Below, one piece after another: positions 1 through 5,863 of a stretch of 13,717 nt of DNA; the first letter of the stretch is position 1; each line of letters begins with the position of its first letter. The notes beneath the pieces were generated by a model that was given only the letters and a program-made list of their open reading frames with translations, was not told the origin of the DNA and did not search any database. Origin of the DNA: Marinospirillum sp. (lineage in GTDB: Bacteria; Pseudomonadota; Gammaproteobacteria; Pseudomonadales; Halomonadaceae); the NCBI RefSeq assembly GCF_014859565.1, contig NZ_JACUUA010000085.1, positions 1 to 13,717 of the forward strand, given 5' to 3'. The position numbers and the translations under genes are program-made.

Positions 1-476
1 GAATTAACCGTATGGAGCTGCTGCCGCTGCTGCAGGAACGTGACGTTCTGGATGATACCATTGTGATGCAGAGTGAACCCCAGGAGTTACTGACCTCCCG
101 CGCGCTGCGCCTGCAAGTGAAAGAAAGCTGGAACCTTGACCATCTGACGGAACGTTACCGCAACTTCCTTAACCAGTTTCGCCCCTTATGGCAGGAACTA
201 AAAATTGAAGACAGCCTGACTCCCACAGAGTGCCTGATAGCGCGCACACTGCTGATCCATGAATACCGCAAACTGTTGCTGCGTGATCCACAACTGCCTG
301 ATGAGCTATTACCCGGTGACTGGGAAGGCCGCAGCGCCCGCCAGCTGTGTCGCAACCTCTATCGTCTGGTTTACGCCCGTGCTGAATCTCATCTGGATCA
401 GATACTGGAAAACGCCTCCGGCCCCTTGCCTGCACCTAATGCCAGTTTCTACCAGCGTTTTGGCGGTCTTGAATGA
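1..476 (+). CDS. paaX: PaaX-family transcriptional repressor, C-terminal part (5' partial)
   Basis: This is the C-terminal half of a PaaX-type regulator. PaaX proteins repress phenylacetate (paa) catabolic genes and release DNA when phenylacetyl-CoA binds. The reading frame is open to the left edge (codons from base 3, Ile-Asn-Arg before the first visible Met at 12), so the gene is cut by the window and Met12 is probably internal. About 157 codons are visible, against roughly 300 residues for the family. The visible part fits the PaaX C-terminal domain: a helical Leu/Arg-rich segment (LIARTLLIHEYRKLLLRDP) followed by the family-typical ending PLPAPNASFYQRFGGLE. The N-terminal winged-helix DNA-binding domain is not in the window. 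The paa catabolic genes it would control should lie upstream, and nothing downstream looks like them. The family call is fairly safe; the ligand is inferred from the family. Confidence 0.85.
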   Translation, partial: INRMELLPLLQERDVLDDTIVMQSEPQELLTSRALRLQVKESWNLDHLTERYRNFLNQFRPLWQELKIEDSLTPTECLIARTLLIHEYRKLLLRDPQLPDELLPGDWEGRSARQLCRNLYRLVYARAESHLDQILENASGPLPAPNASFYQRFGGLE

Positions 477-518
477 TTTATTTCTGAAAGCGACACACAA
501 AAAACACATCGACTTAAC

Positions 519-549
519 AAAAAGCTATCACTTAAAGGTAGCTTTTTTT
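519..549 (+). terminator. Rho-independent terminator after paaX
   Basis: The arms at 519-529 and 537-547 (AAAAAGCTATC and GGTAGCTTTTT) pair over 11 bases with one G-T wobble around a seven-base loop, and a T run follows to 549. It starts 43 bases after the paaX stop. The A-rich left arm means it could also work on the other strand, although no minus-strand gene ends here. Confidence 0.85.
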
Positions 550-600
550 GACTTAATCGGGCTTTTTTGTTTTTTTACACAATCACTTACCACATATAAC

Positions 601-614
601 ATGACCTGGATCAA
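601..614 (+). promoter_or_regulatory. FNR/ANR/DNR-like operator
   Basis: The bases ATGAC-CTGG-ATCAA resemble the FNR-family consensus TTGAT-N4-ATCAA: the right half is perfect and the left half has two mismatches. The centre (607.5) lies about 107 bases before the ATG at 715. A possible -10 (AATAAT at 644-649, or TACAAA at 639-644) would put the site near -43 to -48 from transcription start, close to the -41.5 usual for activation by FNR-type regulators. This suggests induction of the downstream haem-protein unit under low oxygen or nitrogen oxides. The site is seen; the regulation is inferred. Confidence 0.5.
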
Positions 615-714
615 ATTTCTGAAACTAAGACTTCCCATTACAAAATAATCTGCCAAAATCAGCAGGGTGGTATTTCAACGATGTGTGCCACTTTGCTTTC
701 ATGAGGAAAATAAA

Positions 715-2136
715 ATGACACAAAAGAACTCGCTCAGCATCGGTGCCACAGCACTGCTGTTGCTGGGTTTTGCTGTATTGTGGGGAAGTAATGGCAAGGG
801 TGTAATCCAGGATGATCCTGAGCGCAACATTGCCATTCCTAAAAACTTACTGGTGCCTCTGCAGGTTCGTACCAGTTATAACAATGAAAGAATTTTTTTC
901 CAGTATCGCTGGCCAGCTGAAAAACCATCCTATTTCCATGATGTTTATCGTTATGAAAAAGGTGAATGGAAGCGTTATGGCAATGCTGTTCCCGGATCAC
1001 AACCCCAAGGCCTGCATGAAGATCGTGTAGCCATGCTGGTGGATGATGGCAGTGTGCCGGAATTTGCCCGTTATGGTGGTTACATTACGGTTGGTTCCGG
1101 GTTGGTGGATACCACCCACCAGGCATCCGGTGATGATGTTGAAAATCATCCCTATCTGGGTAAACAACGTGGTCAGGAAGAAGTCACCAAATACCTGCCA
1201 CAAACCCGTCACTCCGGTGACTGGGCAGATACCCAGAGTGGTGAACGTATCCAGCAAATGCGTAAGGCTGGTTATTTCCTGGATCTGTGGCACTGGCGTT
1301 CTGCACGCAGTAATCCTCTTGGTTTTGCAGATGATCAAGTGGTTTATGATGCTCGCTCTGGTGATCAGGGTCGCAGCGCCTGGTTCACCAACTGGGATCG
1401 CGAAAAAAAGCAGCCCCGCGTGATGTTTAACCCGGAAGTGGCTGGTCATGCTGCCCTGAAGTGGGATGACATCCAGGCTGGCCGTATTGATCCTGACTCT
1501 ATTTATTATCTGCATGAAACCACCATGCAACCCTTTGATCCTGACCATGCCTGGCAGGAAGGTGATGTATTACCCCGCCGTGCCCTGCGTACCCCTGCCG
1601 GATCCAGAAGTGACATTGCTGCGGACGGTCGCTGGAGCAATGGTTACTGGCAGGTCACTCTGTCCCGTCTAATGGACACTGGTGCGCCGCTGGATGACAA
1701 AATTTTTATGGATGGTGGTGAATATGCCGTTGGTTTTGCCATTCATCGTAATGCTACCGGTGGTCGCTGGCACTATGTTTCCTTGCCGGTAAAGCTGGGG
1801 CTGGGACGTGATTCAGATCTGGTTGCCCAAAGTTTTGTGGGTGAGACACCTGATTGGAATCAACCTTGGCACGAGGTCAAACTCTTTTATCCCGGACAAG
1901 TCACCTGGCCTCATCTGACCAGCAAAGCCCACGCCGGTAGTGAACGTATTGCCCGTAAAATTCCAGCATCTGCGTTTCACAAAGAAGAACAGCTGGCGGT
2001 TTATGGTATCGAGGCTGAGTTCCGCGAAGCCCTGCAAACACAATGGCGTCTGACCCTGTTTGCTGGATTGCTGCTACTGGCATCACTGGGTTTCACTCTG
2101 TTCCGTATGGCTACACCAGCCAAGGGAGGTTTCTAA
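715..2136 (+). CDS. Membrane-anchored ethylbenzene-dehydrogenase-related haem-binding protein
   Basis: This encodes a 473-residue protein resembling the ethylbenzene-dehydrogenase gamma-subunit-like haem-binding family (EB_dh, the type II DMSO-reductase-family cytochrome b subunit fold). Residues about 7-23 are a hydrophobic signal or anchor, a large soluble domain follows, and a second hydrophobic segment lies at about 446-463 near a basic tail. The soluble domain is therefore predicted to be periplasmic and tethered to the membrane. Family-like segments include YFLDLWHWRSAR, the Asp/Gly-rich region, WQVTLSRLMDTG and the VGFAIHRNATGGRWHY region. There is no CXXCH, so any haem would be b-type and non-covalent. 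I chose ATG 715 because GAGGA at 703-707 is ideally spaced; the upstream GTG at 667 has no such support. The molybdenum catalytic and Fe-S subunits of classic ethylbenzene dehydrogenase are absent. A role as an electron-transfer cytochrome with the next gene is inferred. Confidence 0.75.
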   Translation: MTQKNSLSIGATALLLLGFAVLWGSNGKGVIQDDPERNIAIPKNLLVPLQVRTSYNNERIFFQYRWPAEKPSYFHDVYRYEKGEWKRYGNAVPGSQPQGLHEDRVAMLVDDGSVPEFARYGGYITVGSGLVDTTHQASGDDVENHPYLGKQRGQEEVTKYLPQTRHSGDWADTQSGERIQQMRKAGYFLDLWHWRSARSNPLGFADDQVVYDARSGDQGRSAWFTNWDREKKQPRVMFNPEVAGHAALKWDDIQAGRIDPDSIYYLHETTMQPFDPDHAWQEGDVLPRRALRTPAGSRSDIAADGRWSNGYWQVTLSRLMDTGAPLDDKIFMDGGEYAVGFAIHRNATGGRWHYVSLPVKLGLGRDSDLVAQSFVGETPDWNQPWHEVKLFYPGQVTWPHLTSKAHAGSERIARKIPASAFHKEEQLAVYGIEAEFREALQTQWRLTLFAGLLLLASLGFTLFRMATPAKGGF

Positions 2137-2137
2137 T

Positions 2138-2683
2138 ATGGCTGCTTACCATCACATCATGGCGCACTTTCCAATTGCCCTGTTGTTGCTTGCGTCACTG
2201 CTGCTGCTGTTGCGTGCTTTGAGTAACAACCCCGCACTGGCCAAGCTGGAAAAAAGCACTCCCATCCTGCTAATTTTTGGTCTGCTGGGTGGCATTGCGG
2301 CGATTCTCACTGGCCTGATGCTCTGGCCTCATGAAGCTGTGCTGGCTTCACCCATGGCAAAGAATAAAATCCTGTTTGCTACCTGGACCATGATAGCCTG
2401 GATTGGTGTTGCTGCCGTGCGTTTGCGTGCCGGTGAAGGCATCTGGGAAACAAACCTGCGCTGGCCGCTGGTGATTTTGGCATTGTTGGCTGCCGGTATG
2501 CTCAGCACTACCGGTGCACTGGGTGGTTATCTGATGGGTTCCCCGTCCGATTTTTCAACCCTGCTGAAACTGCTGGGATGGAACGTCTACCAGACCTTCC
2601 ATGCGCCTGGCTGGGCATTGGGTGTAGCCGTTATTGCCGCACTGCTGATCCTGCTGACTGGTTTTATGAAAAAAGCCCGTTAA
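2138..2683 (+). CDS. DUF2231-like multi-pass membrane protein
   Basis: This encodes a 181-residue inner-membrane protein with about five hydrophobic segments (roughly residues 9-27, 41-63, 76-95, 108-131, 157-176). The start HHIMAHFPIALLLLAS resembles the H-x-x-x-V/A-H-F-P-I-A-L opening typical of DUF2231 proteins. Other histidines in or near membrane segments (H65 in WPHEA, H155 in TFHAPGW) are possible haem b ligands, but that is inference. ATG 2138 is one base after the upstream stop and is preceded by AAGGGAGG at 2122-2129, so the two genes are surely co-transcribed and probably translationally coupled. The longer in-frame start at 2060 would overlap the upstream gene and lacks this ribosome site. 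Its likely job is membrane partner, perhaps quinol-side cytochrome b, for the haem protein upstream. No biochemical function can be read directly. Confidence 0.7.
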   Translation: MAAYHHIMAHFPIALLLLASLLLLLRALSNNPALAKLEKSTPILLIFGLLGGIAAILTGLMLWPHEAVLASPMAKNKILFATWTMIAWIGVAAVRLRAGEGIWETNLRWPLVILALLAAGMLSTTGALGGYLMGSPSDFSTLLKLLGWNVYQTFHAPGWALGVAVIAALLILLTGFMKKAR

Positions 2684-3624
2684 TCCAGAACCCAGTGTTT
2701 TAAACCGGTGTCGGTCAGAAATGATCGTGCACCGGCTCCTTGCAACAGGGCAAGGCTGGCAACCAGCCCTGCCTGCACACAACTGGGTGCTGCCACACTC
2801 ACTGAGCGCGGGGCATCCTCCACCGGCCAGCCAGTGATTGGATTTAACAGGTGGCTGTAACGCTTGCCATCTTTCAGCAGATAACGACGACTGTCACCGG
2901 ATGTTGCCAGTCCACCGCGTGAAACCTGTAACACTAGGCTGGCGCTTTTTTCCACAGCCAGAGACTCCACCCCAACACGCCAAGGCACACCGGGTGCTCG
3001 TGGTGCATTACAAGCTAGGTCACCACCCAGATTAACCAGCACACCGATATCCGATTGCGGCAAGGTTTGCAGTGCTATGCCCAGTGCCCGATCTGCCGCA
3101 TACTCCTTGCCGATACCACCAAAATCCAGTTCCATGCCTTGCGGCAGGGTTAACCAGCCACCCTTGATCTGCCCAGTGGTATCCTGTGCATCTGTTTGCC
3201 AGTCCAGCTTTTGCCAACCGATCAACGGCAGTAAGGCATCAATGGCTTTTTGTTTTGGTAAACGATCACTGCCATCAAAGACCCACACCTTGCGCAGCAA
3301 GCCGGAGGTCAGATCAAACAGTCCACCCGACAAGTGCCAGGCCTGTTCGGCAAAGTTTAATAGTCGAGCTGTTTCAGCATCCACCCGCTGTTTTTGTCCC
3401 GGATGGCTATGGAGTTCACTGAACAGGTTGTCACTACGATAACGGCTGTAAGCGGCTTCAATGCGCCACACCTCTGCTGCCATCTGTTCAGCCAGCTGGA
3501 TTGCCAGTGGCTTTTGTGACTCGGGCAAGGCCAGCAATACTTCACAGGGGCTGGCCATGGCCTCAAAAGTTGCCAGAAAACAGTCCCCCTGCCAATTGCA
3601 GGTCACTTGCCCGGTGGTTTGCAT
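2680..3624 (-). CDS. apbE: ApbE-family FAD:protein FMN transferase
   Basis: This encodes a 314-residue ApbE-family enzyme, which transfers FMN from FAD onto a Ser/Thr of a target protein in a Mg2+-dependent reaction. Family motifs are in the right order: FEAMASPCEV near the N-terminus (20-29), GGIGKEYAAD (169-178), NLGGD (198-202), TSGDSRRY (241-248) and HLLNPITG (258-265). Two oddities stand out. There is no signal peptide or lipobox: the ApbE core starts about 15 residues in, and the frame upstream to the nearest stop (3673-3675) has no ATG, GTG or TTG. Also, the usual C-terminal Mg2+ segment A-D-A-L-A-T reads AGLVAS (285-290), so the Asp is Gly and the Thr is Ser. The start codon overlaps the DUF3570 stop by one base (TGATG), implying translational coupling and making DUF3570 the leading candidate substrate. 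Family call is strong; location and full activity are uncertain. Confidence 0.9.
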   Translation of the reverse strand: MQTTGQVTCNWQGDCFLATFEAMASPCEVLLALPESQKPLAIQLAEQMAAEVWRIEAAYSRYRSDNLFSELHSHPGQKQRVDAETARLLNFAEQAWHLSGGLFDLTSGLLRKVWVFDGSDRLPKQKAIDALLPLIGWQKLDWQTDAQDTTGQIKGGWLTLPQGMELDFGGIGKEYAADRALGIALQTLPQSDIGVLVNLGGDLACNAPRAPGVPWRVGVESLAVEKSASLVLQVSRGGLATSGDSRRYLLKDGKRYSHLLNPITGWPVEDAPRSVSVAAPSCVQAGLVASLALLQGAGARSFLTDTGLKHWVLD

Positions 3625-4934
3625 CAGAACTTGTATCCCAGAATTAGCATGACTGCTGTTGTCTCCGGCAAATCACTACCCGATGCTGGTGTCACTGCAG
3701 AGCTGAAGTCGTTTGAGGTTTGCTGGTACAACGACAGGCGGGTATAAAACTCCTGCTTGTCATTCACCTGATAACCATAACGCATCCCCAGCGTCCAGGC
3801 ATCAAAATTGCCCAGCCGGTAATCTGCTGTTAACTCCTCCACACCCCCGCTCAGCTGGGTTGAGGTCACATAGGGTTGATAAAAGTCCACTGCGGACTGG
3901 GTGTACCAGCGCAGCTGGGGTTCCAGATAGTGCCGTCCAAGATCCCAGCGGTATTTCACTTCCAGAGTGTGAGAGTCCATGCCCCAGTCATCAAACTGAT
4001 AACGGTAACTCAGATCCACCACATCACCGCCATCCAGCTGGTGCCGGGTCTGCCAGAAGAGTGCATGTTTAATGCGACTGTCCGGTCGGGCTTCATAACG
4101 GTAACCCTGCAGGGTGCCACCGGCCTGATCATACACACTGACCAGCTTGTAAGGGTCGGTCAGGTAACCATCACTCAGGTTCAGGCTGTAGTTGAACTGC
4201 ATCAGGGTGTTACGGTTGATCACCTGAGTCATGCCCAGCAACAGGTCACTCACTGTTTTGTTGTCATTACTGCCATCACGACTGGCGGCAAAATCAGCAT
4301 CAAAACTGCTACTACCCCACACGGCCATCGGACTCAGTCCCACCGGCACACCGCCCTCTGGGCTGATGGTATCCAGTGATAAGCCTCCCGCCAAAGTCAG
4401 GGTGGTATTTTTCTGATTCAGGTAACGCGACACACTGGCATTACCCCCCATCGACAGATAGTCATGCTCGGTGGAGAAATGCCCGCCCACAGAATAAGCC
4501 CAATCACGACTCAACGGTGCTGACCATTGAGCAGAAGTGGCAACACGAGTATCCCGAAAGCTGTCATCCAGTGGTAGTTCGCCGGCATCAGCGCTGTAGC
4601 TGGCCTTGCCCGATGGTCGAGTGAAGGTCTGCGGCTGGTTACTGGTATAAGCACCGTTGGGTGATGCACCAGTCAGGGTATCCAGCGCCAGCTTCAGATT
4701 CAGTTTGGTTTCACTGTCGACATTACGTGTGGCGCTGATCACCGGCTCAGCGGCCTGAACGCGGCCATCACTCTCGGCATAAAGTAATACTGCCGCGTCA
4801 AAATCCCACTTTTCCAGCTCACCCGCCTGTGCCTGATTGGGCACGCCCTGCAACAGGGCACAACCGATGGCAGCCAGAGTGCCGGTCAGAGTGCCTGCAT
4901 TAAATAGTGGCTGTTTTTTTCTGAAATCAGTCAT
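3624..4934 (-). CDS. DUF3570 predicted outer-membrane beta-barrel, candidate flavoprotein
   Basis: This encodes a 436-residue exported protein that I recognise as the DUF3570 family. A signal peptide runs to about residue 37 (cleavage after AQA). The rest is rich in alternating amphipathic strands (for example YSVGGHFS, LEVKYRWDLG, WTLGMRYGYQV) and ends in LILGYKF, with the C-terminal aromatic residue typical of outer-membrane beta-barrels. Residues 85-91 read D-T-L-T-G-A-S, in the context LALDTLTGASPNGA. This fits the ApbE flavinylation consensus D-x-x-[ST]-G-A-[ST], so Ser91 would carry the FMN. The next gene in the operon is apbE, with a one-base overlap. The ribosome site AGGAGC lies in the nine-base gap after the DUF4266 gene. 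Proposed role: a flavinylated outer-membrane electron carrier. The barrel and motif are seen; flavinylation is inference. Confidence 0.8.
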   Translation of the reverse strand: MTDFRKKQPLFNAGTLTGTLAAIGCALLQGVPNQAQAGELEKWDFDAAVLLYAESDGRVQAAEPVISATRNVDSETKLNLKLALDTLTGASPNGAYTSNQPQTFTRPSGKASYSADAGELPLDDSFRDTRVATSAQWSAPLSRDWAYSVGGHFSTEHDYLSMGGNASVSRYLNQKNTTLTLAGGLSLDTISPEGGVPVGLSPMAVWGSSSFDADFAASRDGSNDNKTVSDLLLGMTQVINRNTLMQFNYSLNLSDGYLTDPYKLVSVYDQAGGTLQGYRYEARPDSRIKHALFWQTRHQLDGGDVVDLSYRYQFDDWGMDSHTLEVKYRWDLGRHYLEPQLRWYTQSAVDFYQPYVTSTQLSGGVEELTADYRLGNFDAWTLGMRYGYQVNDKQEFYTRLSLYQQTSNDFSSAVTPASGSDLPETTAVMLILGYKF

Positions 4935-4943
4935 GCTCTGCTC

Positions 4944-5174
4944 CTAGTTGCACCCACAACCGCCGCCGCCAAAGCTGCGACCACCACTGCTGCCTTCTTT
5001 ACTGAAATAGATGTGATCATCCAATCCAGCCTCCACCGGTTCATTAATCAGCTGCATCTTCTGCTGCGCCAGCAGATCCCGCTCCCAGGGTTTAACACCC
5101 AGACTGGAGCAACCGGCCAGCATCACCATCACCAGCAGCAACACACCCACCAGCAGTAGAGTTTTTCTGTTCAT
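4944..5174 (-). CDS. DUF4266 small lipoprotein with Cys-Gly-Cys-Asn tail
   Basis: This encodes a 76-residue lipoprotein of the DUF4266 type. The N-terminus is basic then hydrophobic and ends in the lipobox LAGC, so Cys22 would be lipidated, leaving a mature part of only 55 residues. The mature part has the conserved-looking VKPWERDLLAQQKM and a Gly/Ser-rich end, GGRSFGGGGCGCN, with Cys73 and Cys75. Two nearby cysteines on a flexible glycine tail suggest a redox-active or metal-binding site. They sit beside genes for a periplasmic thioredoxin and, divergently, DsbD. It has a good ribosome site (AAGGAG at 5182-5187, overlapping the tlpA-like stop codon), so it is co-transcribed with its neighbours. 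Function is unknown; acting as a thiol relay, metal site or assembly factor for the DUF3570 barrel is inference. Confidence 0.8.
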   Translation of the reverse strand: MNRKTLLLVGVLLLVMVMLAGCSSLGVKPWERDLLAQQKMQLINEPVEAGLDDHIYFSKEGSSGGRSFGGGGCGCN

Positions 5175-5185
5175 TGTTTTTCTCC

Positions 5186-5734
5186 TTATTCCGCCAGCAG
5201 TTGCTGGATACTGGCCTCGTATTCATTCACCCGGCTGGCATGGAAACCAGTATGGGTTGCACGCAGTCGCCCCTGACGATCCAGCAGATAACTGGAGGGC
5301 ATACCAATCAGTCCGTAGGCTTCTGGTAGGCTGGCTTTGCTGTCTTGTAACAGGGTAAAGTTCGCGGGAACCTGTTGGAGAAAGTCCAGTGCCTGTTGTG
5401 GTTGTTGATCCAGATTAACGCCCACCACCACCAACCCTTGTTTGGCGTATTTTTCCTGCATGGCATTCATCCAGGGAAAGGATTCACGGCAAGGTCCACA
5501 CCATGAAGCCCAAAAATCCACCAGTACCACCTTGCCCTGCAACTCGGCCAGTGAGGCATCACCCCCTTTCATATCGGGCAAACGCTGATTAAGTAGTGGT
5601 GCCTGTTGTGCCTGTGCAATTGGCACCAGTTCTGCAGCTCTGACTGAGGGAATAAAATCCACTGCGGTGACACCCAGCATTAAAGCCGCAGCTGCAAACC
5701 ATCGGGTAAAAGTTCTGGGGTTACTGTTCAACAT
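5186..5734 (-). CDS. TlpA-like periplasmic thioredoxin-fold protein
   Basis: This encodes a 182-residue TlpA/ResA-type thiol-disulfide oxidoreductase. A hydrophobic N-terminal segment (about 11-28) with VRA near residue 33 looks like a Sec signal or anchor. The mature part is a thioredoxin fold with the active site FWASWCGPCR (Cys79, Cys82). The segment VVVGVNLDQQPQQALDFLQQ and the cis-Pro region GMPSSYLLDRQGRL are typical of the redoxin family. It is the first gene of the minus-strand operon, with a very strong ribosome site (AGGAGG, at 5742-5747 on the plus strand). TlpA proteins usually receive electrons from DsbD or CcdA, and a dsbD gene starts 130 bases away on the other strand. Probable role: keep a partner's cysteines reduced in the periplasm, with the Cys-tailed DUF4266 lipoprotein the obvious candidate. 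The partner is inferred. Confidence 0.9.
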   Translation of the reverse strand: MLNSNPRTFTRWFAAAALMLGVTAVDFIPSVRAAELVPIAQAQQAPLLNQRLPDMKGGDASLAELQGKVVLVDFWASWCGPCRESFPWMNAMQEKYAKQGLVVVGVNLDQQPQQALDFLQQVPANFTLLQDSKASLPEAYGLIGMPSSYLLDRQGRLRATHTGFHASRVNEYEASIQQLLAE

Positions 5735-5780
5735 GCGCTTGCCTCCTGATTTTTTGACGGGTTCATCCTCTCAGATACAA

Positions 5781-5819
5781 CTTAAGGCTTTCTTAAGCCC
5801 GACTTAAGCTGGCCTTAAT
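5781..5819. promoter_or_regulatory. Four tandem CTTAA(G) boxes in the divergent promoter, predicted response-regulator sites
   Basis: The hexamers CTTAAG, CTTAAG, CTTAAG and CTTAAT begin at 5781, 5792, 5803 and 5814, each separated by exactly five bases (11-base period, about one helical turn). This matches the PmrA/QseB-type box YTTAAK-N5-YTTAAK, repeated. CTTAAG is self-complementary, so the array reads nearly the same on both strands and could serve both the tlpA-like operon and dsbD. The response regulator encoded at 7726-8394 is of the matching subfamily. The site pattern is seen; the binding protein is inferred. Confidence 0.8.
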
Positions 5820-5863
5820 TTTTCTGCTTCAGGCTGGTCACATCCCCAACCATCAGGAAGCAC

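Noticed and set aside
513..556. Three CTTAA motifs between paaX and the haem-protein gene
   Set aside because: They start at 513, 531 and 552, so spacing is 18 and 21 bases, not 11. They overlap the terminator and its A/T-rich flanks, so they do not look like regulator boxes.
259..648. Plus-strand open frame of 129 codons overlapping the end of paaX
   Set aside because: It runs through the paaX coding end and then through the terminator hairpin, has no convincing ribosome site, and has a composition typical of an out-of-frame reading.
715..2136. Possible c-type cytochrome
   Set aside because: No CXXCH motif occurs in the product; only b-type haem binding is plausible.
2705..2735. Inverted repeat CCGGTG / CACCGG near the 3' end of apbE as a terminator for the convergent unit
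   Set aside because: The loop is about 19 bases, there is no T run, and the bases are inside coding sequence. It is probably chance.
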